From JAICJR01 sp963848495 (GTDB lineage: Bacteria > Actinomycetota > Thermoleophilia > Solirubrobacterales > Thermoleophilaceae), in assembly GCA_963848495.1 (NCBI GenBank), contig CAWKDV010000003.1:372001-436000 (forward strand): DNA of 64,000 bases, given 5' to 3'. The translations under genes and the position numbers were made by a program. Each line of letters starts with the position of its first letter. Within the stretch, counting starts at the first letter, position 1. The notes under the pieces are model-generated. The model had not been told where the DNA came from, made no database searches, and saw only the letters and a list, made by a program, of their open reading frames with translations. Shown piece by piece: positions 41,757 through 49,961 of the stretch.

Positions 41757-42092
41757 GTGGACGAACAGGTCGAGCGGATCCTGCGCGAGAGCCGGCCCGA
41801 GCCGGACTCCGACTACGTGCGCTCGCTCGAGCGGCGCCTGATCGGCAGCCGGCGCCGCGAGCACCGGCCGCTGCTCGCAGGCGCCGCATTCGCCGGCGCC
41901 GTGGCCAGCGCGGTCCTGGCGCTGAGCCTGGCGGGGGTCGGGCCCCTCGCCGGTGGTGGCGGAGGCGCGCAGGCCGGGAGCGACTGCAAGTTCGTCACCG
42001 TCGCCAAGCGCGAGAAGGTGCCCGAGCTGGTGCAGGGTCAGCTCGTGCTGCGCGAGCAGATCGTGCACCGCCGCATCAAGCGCTGCTCCTGA
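41757..42092 (+). CDS. Small membrane protein, possible anti-sigma partner
   Basis: 111 residues, GTG start. Cytoplasmic N-terminus (about 1-38, MDEQVERILRESRPEPDSDY), one helix (about 39-61), a glycine-rich linker and an outer domain of about 45 residues with two cysteines (SDCKFVTVAKREK and the final RCS). The layout resembles anti-sigma factors but the zinc motif (HxxxCxxC) is missing. Its 3' end overlaps the convergent ECF sigma factor by 17 bp. Partnership is inferred only from position. Confidence 0.55.
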   Translation: MDEQVERILRESRPEPDSDYVRSLERRLIGSRRREHRPLLAGAAFAGAVASAVLALSLAGVGPLAGGGGGAQAGSDCKFVTVAKREKVPELVQGQLVLREQIVHRRIKRCS

Positions 42093-42597
42093 CCCCGGCC
42101 GCCTCGCGCAGCCGCCGCAGGGAGCGCGACAGGATCTGGTGCACGTTGGCCGAGCTGAGACCGACGATCTCGGCGATGTCGTTCGCCGGCAGGTCCGCCG
42201 CGTAGCGCAGCGCCACGATCTGTCGCTCCCGCTCGCCGAGCACGCCGAGCCAGCGGCGCAGCTCGTCCGCCGAAAGGACGCGCTCGAGCGGCTCCTCGCC
42301 GCTGCCGAGCGTCTCGATCAGGCCCGGGTGCTCGTCGGTCGAGAGCGCGTCGCGGTGGCTCTGGCGGCGGTAGTGGTCGACGAGCTGGTTGCGCGCGATG
42401 GCGAGGATCCAGGCCCGCTCGCTCCCCCGCGCGGGGTCGTACTTCCGCCACGAGCGCAGCACCCGCTCGAAGGTCGCCGAGGTGAGGTCCTCGGCAGCCG
42501 CCTCCCGCAGCGAGTAGCCGAAGAACGCGTAGACGGCGTCGACGTGCTCGCGATAAACGCGGCTTAGTTCGTCCGCGTTATCGCGGCGGCGGAGCAC
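42076..42597 (-). CDS. ECF-family RNA polymerase sigma factor
   Basis: 173 residues. Region 2: VYREHVDAVYAFFGYSLREA and DLTSATFERVLRSWRKYDP with ARGSERAWILAIARNQLVDHYRR; region 4: LGERERQIVALRYAADLPANDIAEIVGLSSANVHQILSRSL, a standard HTH for -35 recognition. No C-terminal extension. The usual cognate anti-sigma gene is not downstream on the same strand; the nearest candidate is the convergent small membrane protein. Located between the GH-A cluster and the polysaccharide locus, so it may control either. Confidence 0.92.
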   Translation of the reverse strand: MLRRRDNADELSRVYREHVDAVYAFFGYSLREAAAEDLTSATFERVLRSWRKYDPARGSERAWILAIARNQLVDHYRRQSHRDALSTDEHPGLIETLGSGEEPLERVLSADELRRWLGVLGERERQIVALRYAADLPANDIAEIVGLSSANVHQILSRSLRRLREAAGVRSSA

Positions 42598-42607
42598 CGT
42601 TTGAGGC

Positions 42608-42656
42608 TAGTGCTTGGTGCTTGGACTCGGTGATCCGTGATCCGTGATCGGTGATC
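42608..42656. repeat. Seven-unit heptamer array
   Basis: Seven consecutive 7-base units: TAGTGCT, TGGTGCT, TGGACTC, GGTGATC, CGTGATC, CGTGATC, GGTGATC. It joins two related words (GTGCTTG and GTGATCC) found separately at 19054 and 23135. Fills nearly all of the 66-base gap between the sigma factor and the exported tail-anchored protein gene. Confidence 0.7.
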
Positions 42657-42663
42657 GCCGGAT

Positions 42664-43224
42664 CTAGCCCTGGCTCTCGTGGAGCCTGCGGCGATAGGAG
42701 ATCCACGCCATCGCGCCGAAGATGAGCCCGATCCCCACCATCACCCACACGAAGCCGGCGCCCACGCCCGAGCCGACCGAGACGGCGTTGCCGACGGCCG
42801 ACACCGGGTCGTTGGCCGGTGCGGAGCGGGTGGTGTTGTCGGTGCTCGAGCTCGGCGGTGTGGTGTTGCCCGAGCTCGGCGTGGTGGCGGCCGCCTTCTT
42901 CTTGTGGCGGGTCCTGTGCCGCTTGGTGGTGGCCGGCTTGGGCGGCGTGGTGACGGTGGCCGCTCCGCTCTGCTGGGTGAGCTCGAGGATGGCCGCGCCC
43001 GCCGAGCCCTGCCCCTGGAGGTCCTTGGTGACCTGCGGGGACACGTGGGTGGCGGGCTTCTTCTTGTGATGCGTGCCGTTCGTGCCGCCCGCCCCAGGCA
43101 GCACCTCGCAGTACTGATCGATGCCTGAGGTGCCAGGTGGGGCGTTGCAGTTGTCGGCGGCCGCCGAGACCCCGGACGGAAGCAGTGCAAAGACGATGCA
43201 TGCGAGGCAGGCGATCTGACCCAT
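42664..43224 (-). CDS. Exported low-complexity protein with C-terminal membrane helix
   Basis: 186 residues. Signal peptide 1-22; a short cysteine region (DNCNAPPGTSGIDQYCEVLPG); basic and Ser/Thr/Pro-rich linkers (HHKKKPATH, RHRTRHKKKAAATTPSSG); a C-terminal helix (about 155-178, GAGFVWVMVGIGLIFGAMAWI) followed by YRRR. This predicts a surface protein anchored by its C-terminal helix with a disordered stalk. No LPXTG. ATG 43224 is immediately next to the GTG of the divergent polymerase gene. Family not recognised, though the short Cys-Cys head is suggestive of actinobacterial surface proteins. Confidence 0.6.
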   Translation of the reverse strand: MGQIACLACIVFALLPSGVSAAADNCNAPPGTSGIDQYCEVLPGAGGTNGTHHKKKPATHVSPQVTKDLQGQGSAGAAILELTQQSGAATVTTPPKPATTKRHRTRHKKKAAATTPSSGNTTPPSSSTDNTTRSAPANDPVSAVGNAVSVGSGVGAGFVWVMVGIGLIFGAMAWISYRRRLHESQG

Positions 43225-45141
43225 GTGTCTAAATGTCTTTCGTTGGCCCAAGAGTCCTCGCATTTCGTACGGCCGGGTCGTCTCTCCAGCGTAGTTGCTT
43301 TCGCGGTCCCCGCGATCCTCCTTCTCTACTACGCACTGAGGGGCGGTTCTTATGACATCGTCCCGCGTCAGGAGGAGGCGCTCGCCATCTGGTGGGTGCT
43401 CGTGCTCGGCTTCGCGCTCGGCCTTCTGCCGCGAGCGCGGCCGCCTCGGATCGCCGCCGCACCGCTCGCCGCAGTGCTCCTGCTGGCGGTCTGGACCGCG
43501 ATCAGCCTCAGCTGGACGCTGAGCGGCGAGCGCACCTTCGCCGAGCTCGCCCGCTTCCTGCACTACGCGGGCGTCCTGCTGCTGATCTGGAGCGTGGTCA
43601 CGCGGGACAACTGGCGCGCGGCGGCCGCCGGAGTGCTGTTCGCGGGGGTGGCCGCCTCGATCCTCGGGGTGGCCAGCCGGCTCGACCCGGGCGCCTTCCC
43701 CACCAACTACATCACGCTCCGCTTCCAGATCAACCGGCTCAGCTACCCGTTCAACTACTGGAACGCGGTCGGGGCCTGGACGGTGATGTCGATGGCGATG
43801 GCGCTCGCCTGGAGCGCCCAGACGCGCAACTGGATCGCGCGCTCCGCCTGCCTCGCCGCCGTGCCCATCTGCGGCACCGCCGCCTACCTCACCTACTCCC
43901 GCGCCGCGGTGATCGACGCGGCGATCGCGCTGGTCCTCGTGCTGGCGCTGAGCCGCAACCGCTGGGTGGTGTTCGTCCACGCGCTGGCGGGCGCTGCGGG
44001 CGGCGCGCTGGCGATCGGCGCCGTGCGCGGCCACCACCAGATCGTGGAGGCCACCGGCAACAAGGGCTGGCAGTCGGTGCTGCTGGCGCTGATCGGGGCG
44101 GCGCTGATCGGGGCGGCCGTCGCCGCGGTCACCCGCGTGCTGGACGGCGACCGCTGGCGGATACCGCGCACGCCGGCGCGCATCGCGGTGGTGGTCGGCG
44201 TGCTCCTGGTGGCGATCGCTGTGCCCGCGGCGGCCCACAACACGATCTCGCAGCGCTGGCACGAGTTCCGCCACGAGGAGAACACCAGCGACACCGCCGA
44301 CCCGGCGGCGCGCCTGTCGCACCTCAACGGCAACCGCTACTTCATCTGGCGCTCGGCCTGGAAGGCGTTCGATCACCACCCGGTGGGAGGCATCGGCTCG
44401 GGCACCTTCGAGTTCTACTGGGACCAGCACGGCGGCGCCGAGTTCATCCGCGACGCCCACTCGATCTACATCGAGGAGCTCGGCGAGCAGGGCCTGCCGG
44501 GCGGGATCCTCACGCTGGTGATGCTGGGCGGGCTGGCCTTCGGCGCGCTCAGAGCGCGGCGGAGGGTGCCCGAGGGCGACATCGGCATCATGGCCGGCCT
44601 GATCGCCGCGTTCGGGGTGTTCCTGTTCGCGGCGGGGGTCGACTGGATGTGGGAGTCCACCGCGGTGGGGGTGATGGCGTTCACCGCGGCGGCCATCGGC
44701 ATCGGCGCGCTGTCGAGTCCCACCACGCGGCCGCTCCGGCTGGCCTTCCGCATCCCGCTCGTGGCCGTGGCGATCGTCGCCGGCCTGCTCCAGCTCCCGG
44801 GCCTCGTCTCCACCTCGGCCATCCGCAAGAGCCAGCGCGAGTTCGGCAACGGGAATACCGCCGCGGCGCTGGCCAGCGCAAATGACGCGATCCAGACCGA
44901 GCCCTGGGCGGCCAGCCCCTACGTCCAGCGCGCGCTGGTCGAGGAATCGGCCGATCAGCTACAGGCCGCGCGCCTCGATCTCCTGCGCGCGCAGAGCCGT
45001 GAGCCCACCAACTGGCGGCAGCCGCTGCTGCTCGCGCGCATCGATGCGGAGCGCGGCGACGCTAAGTCCGCCCTCGCCGACTACGCACGGGCGAAACAAC
45101 TTCGCCCCAAGGGCGTTTACGTAAATCCGCAGTTTCCGTAA
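43225..45141 (+). CDS. Wzy/O-antigen-ligase-like polymerase with TPR tail
   Basis: 638 residues. About a dozen membrane helices; a large outer loop (about 330-395) with the ligase-family signature RYFIWRSAWKAFDHHPVGGIGSGTFE (O-antigen ligase/Wzy_C style, catalytic His/Arg region), continued by DAHSIYIEELGEQGLPGG. The last 110 residues form soluble TPR-like helices (NTAAALASANDAIQTEPWAAS, GDAKSALADYARAKQLRP). It polymerises or ligates lipid-linked repeat units outside the membrane. The GTG at 43225 abuts the divergent gene's ATG; TTG 43243 is an alternative. First gene of the assembly locus. Confidence 0.85.
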   Translation: MSKCLSLAQESSHFVRPGRLSSVVAFAVPAILLLYYALRGGSYDIVPRQEEALAIWWVLVLGFALGLLPRARPPRIAAAPLAAVLLLAVWTAISLSWTLSGERTFAELARFLHYAGVLLLIWSVVTRDNWRAAAAGVLFAGVAASILGVASRLDPGAFPTNYITLRFQINRLSYPFNYWNAVGAWTVMSMAMALAWSAQTRNWIARSACLAAVPICGTAAYLTYSRAAVIDAAIALVLVLALSRNRWVVFVHALAGAAGGALAIGAVRGHHQIVEATGNKGWQSVLLALIGAALIGAAVAAVTRVLDGDRWRIPRTPARIAVVVGVLLVAIAVPAAAHNTISQRWHEFRHEENTSDTADPAARLSHLNGNRYFIWRSAWKAFDHHPVGGIGSGTFEFYWDQHGGAEFIRDAHSIYIEELGEQGLPGGILTLVMLGGLAFGALRARRRVPEGDIGIMAGLIAAFGVFLFAAGVDWMWESTAVGVMAFTAAAIGIGALSSPTTRPLRLAFRIPLVAVAIVAGLLQLPGLVSTSAIRKSQREFGNGNTAAALASANDAIQTEPWAASPYVQRALVEESADQLQAARLDLLRAQSREPTNWRQPLLLARIDAERGDAKSALADYARAKQLRPKGVYVNPQFP

Positions 45142-45145
45142 TCCG

Positions 45146-45186
45146 CGTCAACTTGACGACGGCCCCGGTCGATAGCTTTCGCTATC
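45146..45186 (+). promoter_or_regulatory. Two dyads just upstream of the aminotransferase start
   Basis: CGTCAA-C-TTGACG (45146-45158) is a perfect 13-base dyad, an operator-like shape. GATAGC-TTTC-GCTATC (45171-45186) is a perfect hairpin ending five bases before ATG 45192, where a ribosome site is expected; no Shine-Dalgarno is visible. Either could affect expression of the aminotransferase. Confidence 0.4.
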
Positions 45187-45191
45187 CGTCC

Positions 45192-46277
45192 ATGACTGTT
45201 CCACTATTCGCAACCTCACACGATCGCTATACGGCCGAGCTGCGCGCGCGCATCAACGCCGTGATCGAAGGCGGCCGCTACATCCTCGGCCCGGAGGTCG
45301 AGGCCTTCGAGCAGGAGTTCGCCGACTACCTCGGGGTCGGCCACTGCATCGGCGTGGCCAACGGCACCGACGCGATCACGATCGCGCTGAAGGCGCTCGG
45401 CATCGGGCCGGGCGACGAGGTCGTGCTGCCCTCGTTCACCTTCTACGCCACGGCGGAGGCCACGGTCAACGCCGGCGCGCGGCCGGTGTTCTGCGACATC
45501 GACCCGGACACGTTCTGCGTCACCGCGGAGACGGTTGAGCGGGCGCTGACCCCGAGCACCAAGGCGATCGTCGCCGTTCACCTGTTCGGAAACGTCGCGC
45601 CTGTGCCCGAGCTCCAGCGCTTCGGGCTCCCCATCGTCGAGGACTCGGCGCAGGCGGCCGGCGCCAGCCTCGACGGCGCGATGGCGGGCGCCCTTGGAGA
45701 CGCCGCCACGTTCTCGTTCTTCCCCTCGAAGAACCTCTTCTGCCTGGGCGACGGCGGCGCGGTCACCACGAACGACGACGAGGTGGCCGCTCGCGTGCGG
45801 CGGCTGCGCTTCCACGGCTCGGAGGACAAGCAGACGTTCCTCGACGTGGGCTTCAACTCGCGCCTCGACGAGCTGCAGGCGGCCGCGCTGCGCGTGTTCC
45901 TGCCGGAGCTCGACGGCTGGAGCGACGCGCGCCGCTCGGTGGCGCGCGAGTACGAGCGGGAGGGCCTGGGAGAGCTCATGCAGCTCCCGCAGCCGGTCAG
46001 CGGCGCCGAGCCGGTCTATCACCTCTACGTGGCCCGCAGCGAGCGCTCCGACGAGCTCCTGGCTGGGCTGTCCGCCGCGGGAGTGGAGGCGCGCCCCTAC
46101 TACCGCCGCCCGGTGCACCTCCAGCCGGCCATGGCGCCGTATGCGGACCCCTCGCTCGACCTGCCGGGCACGGCCCTCGCCTCAAGCCAGAACGTGGCTC
46201 TGCCGATGGGTACAGAGCTGGATTCCAGTGCGGTTTCCGAGGTTGTCGAGGCGTGCCGCCGGGTGCTGGCACCTTGA
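45192..46277 (+). CDS. DegT/DnrJ/EryC1-family sugar aminotransferase
   Basis: 361 residues from ATG 45192 (VPLFATSHDRY is the usual family N-terminus; a TTG at 45153 would translate the dyads). PLP-lysine K180 in FSFFPSKNLFCLGDGG; D151-SAQAAG cofactor contact; GPEVEAFEQEFADYLG and GNGTD-like GVANGTDAI typical of this family. Converts a nucleotide-linked keto-sugar to an amino-sugar using glutamate. Its keto-sugar source could be RfbG-type dehydratases or the epimerases in this window. Confidence 0.9.
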   Translation: MTVPLFATSHDRYTAELRARINAVIEGGRYILGPEVEAFEQEFADYLGVGHCIGVANGTDAITIALKALGIGPGDEVVLPSFTFYATAEATVNAGARPVFCDIDPDTFCVTAETVERALTPSTKAIVAVHLFGNVAPVPELQRFGLPIVEDSAQAAGASLDGAMAGALGDAATFSFFPSKNLFCLGDGGAVTTNDDEVAARVRRLRFHGSEDKQTFLDVGFNSRLDELQAAALRVFLPELDGWSDARRSVAREYEREGLGELMQLPQPVSGAEPVYHLYVARSERSDELLAGLSAAGVEARPYYRRPVHLQPAMAPYADPSLDLPGTALASSQNVALPMGTELDSSAVSEVVEACRRVLAP

Positions 46278-46380
46278 CGCACGCATTTTCACCAGGACTT
46301 CACGCGATTCGCTTGCGCGAGCCGTTGTCCTGCGTTACACATGGTGATGACGAAGGTTTTCCTCTGGCCCTTTATTTCTT

Positions 46381-47991
46381 GTGCGACCGCGAGCGCTAGA
46401 CAAGTTCTGGCCTGGTGGAGTGGATGAGTTGACGACCCTCGACGGCGAGCACGCCGAAGAGGTTCGGTCAAGCACCACCGACCTGGCAGATCCGCCCCTC
46501 AGGCCTGTCCCTGAGGCGCTCGACGTACCCGTCCGCCGGCCCGAGTCGCCGTTCCGCCGCTGGGGCACCCGTCGCGGTGTCAGCCTGGAGCGCGAGCCCA
46601 ACAAGCCGATCCCCGAGGGGGACATCGGCGCGATCGGCAAGCGCGACTTCACCTACCGCGTCGCGCTCATGTGCGCCGACCTCCTGGCAGCGATCTTCGC
46701 CGTGGTCCTCGGCGTCATGGTCATCGGCGACGACACGATCAACGTCGCGGCCATCGCGCTCCTGCCGATCGTGCCCTTCGTCAGCAAGGCGGTGGGCCTC
46801 TACGACCGCGACGAGAACCTGATCCGCAAGACCACGCTCGACGAGGTGCCGGCCCTGTTCCAGGTGGCCACGCTCTACGCGCTGCTCCTCTGGCTCGCCG
46901 AGGGCGCGATCGTCGACGGTCAGCTCCGTCACCGCCAGATCATCGGCATCTGGGTGATGCTGTTCCTCTTCATCGCGGTCGCCCGGGCGGTCGCACGCCG
47001 CTCGGTGCGCGTGGTCGCGCGGCCCGAGCGCTGCCTCGTGATCGGGGACTCCGACAGCGCGGAGCCGGTCCGCCGCAAGCTGCGCAGCAACCTCGACTTG
47101 AACGCCCGTCTGATCGGCCGGGTGCCGCTCGAGCCCGAGGCGCCGATGCCCGACGTGCTCGGCAGCCTCGACAACCTCGGCATCATCCTGGCCGAGCACG
47201 ACATCGACCGCGTGCTGATCGCGCCGGGCGCCTCCGATCCAGAGCTGATCCTGCACTCGATCCGCATGATCAAGTCGATGGGCGTGAAGGTCAGCGTCCT
47301 GCCGCGCCTGTTCGAGGTGGTGGGCTCGGCGGTCGAGTTCGACGACCTCGACGGCATCCCGCTGCTGGGCCTGCGCCGCCAGGGCCTGCCGCTCTCCTCG
47401 CGCGTGCTCAAGCGCACCACGGACCTCGTGGTCTCGTCGCTGATCCTGCTGCTCCTGGGGCCGTTCCTGCTCCTGATCGCCCTCCTGATCAAGCTCGACT
47501 CGTCCGGCCCCGTGCTGTTCCGCCAGCGGCGCATCGGCCGCCACGGCCACGCCTTCCGGATCTTCAAGTTCCGCACGATGGTGGACGGCGCCGACGCGAT
47601 GAAGCCCAAGCTGATGGAGCTCAACGAGGGCGCCGAGGGCTTCTTCAAGATGGCGGACGACCCGCGCGTGACGCGCATCGGGAAGTTCCTGCGCAAGACC
47701 TACCTCGATGAGCTGCCCCAGCTGCTCAACGTCTTCTCCGGCGAGATGAGCCTCGTCGGCCCCCGTCCGCTCGTCGCGGACGAGGATCAGCGCATCAACG
47801 GCTGGCAACGCGGCCGGCTCGACCTGGTTCCCGGCATCACCGGGTTCTGGCAGGTGTTGGGATCGTCTCGGATCCCCCTCCACGAGATGGTCAAGATCGA
47901 CTACCTCTATGCGACGAACTGGTCGCTGTGGCTCGATGTCAAAGTCATCTTGCGGACGGTGCCTTACATGCTCGCGCGACGCGGCTTGTAA
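46381..47991 (+). CDS. Initiating polyprenyl glycosylphosphotransferase
   Basis: 536 residues, GTG 46381 (start uncertain; a TTG at 46429 is also possible). About 85 hydrophilic residues, four membrane helices, a CoA-binding-like soluble domain (about 215-320, RCLVIGDSDSAEPVRRKL), a fifth helix, then the catalytic C-terminal domain with KRTTDLVVSSL, FRQRRIGRHGHAFRIFKFRTMV, TRIGKFLRKTYLDELPQLLNV and LVGPRPLV. This is the WbaP/CpsE family that transfers a sugar-1-phosphate to undecaprenyl phosphate to start the repeat unit. Preceded by 103 bases of lower-GC DNA that probably carries a promoter. Confidence 0.93.
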   Translation: MRPRALDKFWPGGVDELTTLDGEHAEEVRSSTTDLADPPLRPVPEALDVPVRRPESPFRRWGTRRGVSLEREPNKPIPEGDIGAIGKRDFTYRVALMCADLLAAIFAVVLGVMVIGDDTINVAAIALLPIVPFVSKAVGLYDRDENLIRKTTLDEVPALFQVATLYALLLWLAEGAIVDGQLRHRQIIGIWVMLFLFIAVARAVARRSVRVVARPERCLVIGDSDSAEPVRRKLRSNLDLNARLIGRVPLEPEAPMPDVLGSLDNLGIILAEHDIDRVLIAPGASDPELILHSIRMIKSMGVKVSVLPRLFEVVGSAVEFDDLDGIPLLGLRRQGLPLSSRVLKRTTDLVVSSLILLLLGPFLLLIALLIKLDSSGPVLFRQRRIGRHGHAFRIFKFRTMVDGADAMKPKLMELNEGAEGFFKMADDPRVTRIGKFLRKTYLDELPQLLNVFSGEMSLVGPRPLVADEDQRINGWQRGRLDLVPGITGFWQVLGSSRIPLHEMVKIDYLYATNWSLWLDVKVILRTVPYMLARRGL

Positions 47992-48072
47992 AGCCCCATA
48001 CCCTTCCGGTCGAAGTAACGTCTAGATGAGCACCATGATTTACGCCTGCATCAGGCCCGCAGGGGTGGCCGG

Positions 48073-48801
48073 ATGAAGCGCGCGGTGGTTCTGGCCGGGG
48101 GTCAGGGCACGCGCCTGCGTCCCTACACCGCGGTCCTCCCGAAGCCGCTCATGCCAGTCGGCGACCGGCCCGTGCTCGACATCGTCGTGCGCCAGCTCAA
48201 GCGCGACGGCTTCGAGCGCATCACGATCGCCACGGGCTACCTGGCCGAGCTGATCGAGACCTTCTTCCGCGACGGCGAGAACTACGGCATCGCCATCGAC
48301 TACTACCGCGAGAGCGATCCGCTCGGCACCGTCGGCGCCCTCGGCCTGATCGAGGGCCTCGACGACGACTTCCTGGTGATGAACGGCGACACGCTCACCG
48401 ACATGGACTACGCCGGGCTGCTCGACCGCCACAGGGCGAGCGGCGCCGCCGCCACCATCGCCACCACCACCCGCGAGGTGCAGATCTCGCTCGGCGTCCT
48501 GCACTTCGAGCAGAACGGCAGCCACGAGAGCCACAAGCTCACGGGCTACACCGAGAAGCCGAAGATCGAGTACCAGGCCAGCATGGGCGTCTACTGCTTC
48601 TCCCCGCGCGCCGTGGGCTTCATCGAGTCCGGCGAGCGGCTCGACTTCCCCGACCTGATCCTCCGGCTGATCGCCGCCGGCGAGGAGGTCCGGGGATGGA
48701 TGTGCACTGACTATTGGTTGGACATCGGTCGTCACGACGACTATGAGCAGGCTCAGGCGGAGTTCGAGCGCATGCGCGATCGACTTATTCCGCACGAGTG
48801 A
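48073..48801 (+). CDS. Sugar nucleotidyltransferase
   Basis: 242 residues. VLAGGQGTRLRPYTAVLPKPLMPVGD is the NTP-binding loop of glucose-1-phosphate thymidylyl/mannose-1-phosphate guanylyltransferase-like enzymes (quoted here over two motifs: AGGQGTRLRPYT and PKPLMPVGD); MNGDTLTDMD has the metal aspartate; a C-terminal WLDIGRHDDYEQA is typical of short, single-domain members. Sugar and nucleotide cannot be fixed by eye. Its stop overlaps the next glycosyltransferase's GTG by 4 bp, starting a tightly coupled run of five genes to 53635. Confidence 0.88.
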   Translation: MKRAVVLAGGQGTRLRPYTAVLPKPLMPVGDRPVLDIVVRQLKRDGFERITIATGYLAELIETFFRDGENYGIAIDYYRESDPLGTVGALGLIEGLDDDFLVMNGDTLTDMDYAGLLDRHRASGAAATIATTTREVQISLGVLHFEQNGSHESHKLTGYTEKPKIEYQASMGVYCFSPRAVGFIESGERLDFPDLILRLIAAGEEVRGWMCTDYWLDIGRHDDYEQAQAEFERMRDRLIPHE

Positions 48802-49961
48802 GGCTCGAGAACAGAGACATCGTCTGCGTTGGCTTCGCCGACTGGCAGACGGAGCTTCGGACCAACCAGCACCACCTCATGTCGCGCCTCGCGCGCACCA
48901 ACAAGGTCCTGTTCGTCGAGTCGCTCGGGCTGCGCCAGCCGCAGCTCTCCGGCCGTGATCTGCGCCGCATGGCGCAGCGCTTCGGGCGCGGCGTGGCGCC
49001 TCCTCGCGTCATCGACGGCGTGAACGTGCTGTCACCTCTGGTGGTGCCGCTGCACCGCTACGCGGCCGTGAGGGCGCTCAATGCGCGCCTGCTGCCGTTC
49101 CTGGTCGGCCGGGCGGCCAAGCGGCTCGGCATGTCCTCCCCCATCCTCTGGTCCTACAACCCTCAGGCGGAGGTGCTGATCGACGTGCTCGAGCCGTCGC
49201 TCGTCCTGTACCACTGCGTGGACGACATCGCCGCCCAGAAGGGCGTGGACGGCGCGAGCTTCCGAGCGGCGGAGGAGCGGTTCGTGCGGCGCGCCGACGC
49301 CGTGCTCACCACGTCCGAGCCGCTGGCCGAGCGCCTGCGCGCTATCTCGGACAAGGTGCACGCGATGCCCAACGTGGCGGACACGGACCTGTTCTCGCGC
49401 GCGCTGGGCGAGGGCCCGGTGGACCCGGCGCTCGAGGCGCTGCCGGGGCCGCGGATCGTCTTCACGGGCGCCATCGTGGCCACCAAGCTCGACCTCGACC
49501 TGCTCACCGCGCTGGCGAAGCGGCGGCCGGACTGGAGCTTCGCGCTCGTGGGCCCGGTAGGCGCAGGCGACCCGAGCACCGACGTCTCGCGGCTCGACCA
49601 CGAGCCGAACGTGCACCTGCTCGGCCACCGCCCCTACGAGGCGCTGCCGGACGTGCTGCGCGGCGCCGACGCCGCGCTCATCCCCTACTCGCTGAACGAG
49701 CTCACCGCGAGCATCTTCCCGATGAAGGTGTACGAGTACCTCGCGGCGGGGCTCCCCGTGGTGGCCACCCCGCTGCCCTCGCTGCGCGGCGTGGAGGGCA
49801 TCGCCACCGCGGCCGACGCCGAGTCCACGGCCGCGCGCCTGGAGGAGCTGCTGGCGGCCGACACCCCGGAGGCGCGCGCCGAGCGCTCGCGCCTCGCGTC
49901 CGGCCACTCCTGGGACGCGCGCGTGGACGAGATCGCGACGGTGCTGAACGGCAATGGGTGA
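48798..49961 (+). CDS. Glycosyltransferase (GT4-like)
   Basis: 387 residues, GTG start overlapping the preceding gene. N-terminus IVCVGFADWQTELRTNQHHL and YHCVDDIAAQKGV are features of the teichuronic-acid/TuaH-type glycosyltransferases; the donor domain has IVFTGAIVATKLDLDLL and FPMKVYEYLAAGLPVV. Cytoplasmic, membrane-associated, adding one sugar to the lipid-linked repeat. Overlaps the next gene by 8 bp. Confidence 0.87.
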   Translation: MRLENRDIVCVGFADWQTELRTNQHHLMSRLARTNKVLFVESLGLRQPQLSGRDLRRMAQRFGRGVAPPRVIDGVNVLSPLVVPLHRYAAVRALNARLLPFLVGRAAKRLGMSSPILWSYNPQAEVLIDVLEPSLVLYHCVDDIAAQKGVDGASFRAAEERFVRRADAVLTTSEPLAERLRAISDKVHAMPNVADTDLFSRALGEGPVDPALEALPGPRIVFTGAIVATKLDLDLLTALAKRRPDWSFALVGPVGAGDPSTDVSRLDHEPNVHLLGHRPYEALPDVLRGADAALIPYSLNELTASIFPMKVYEYLAAGLPVVATPLPSLRGVEGIATAADAESTAARLEELLAADTPEARAERSRLASGHSWDARVDEIATVLNGNG

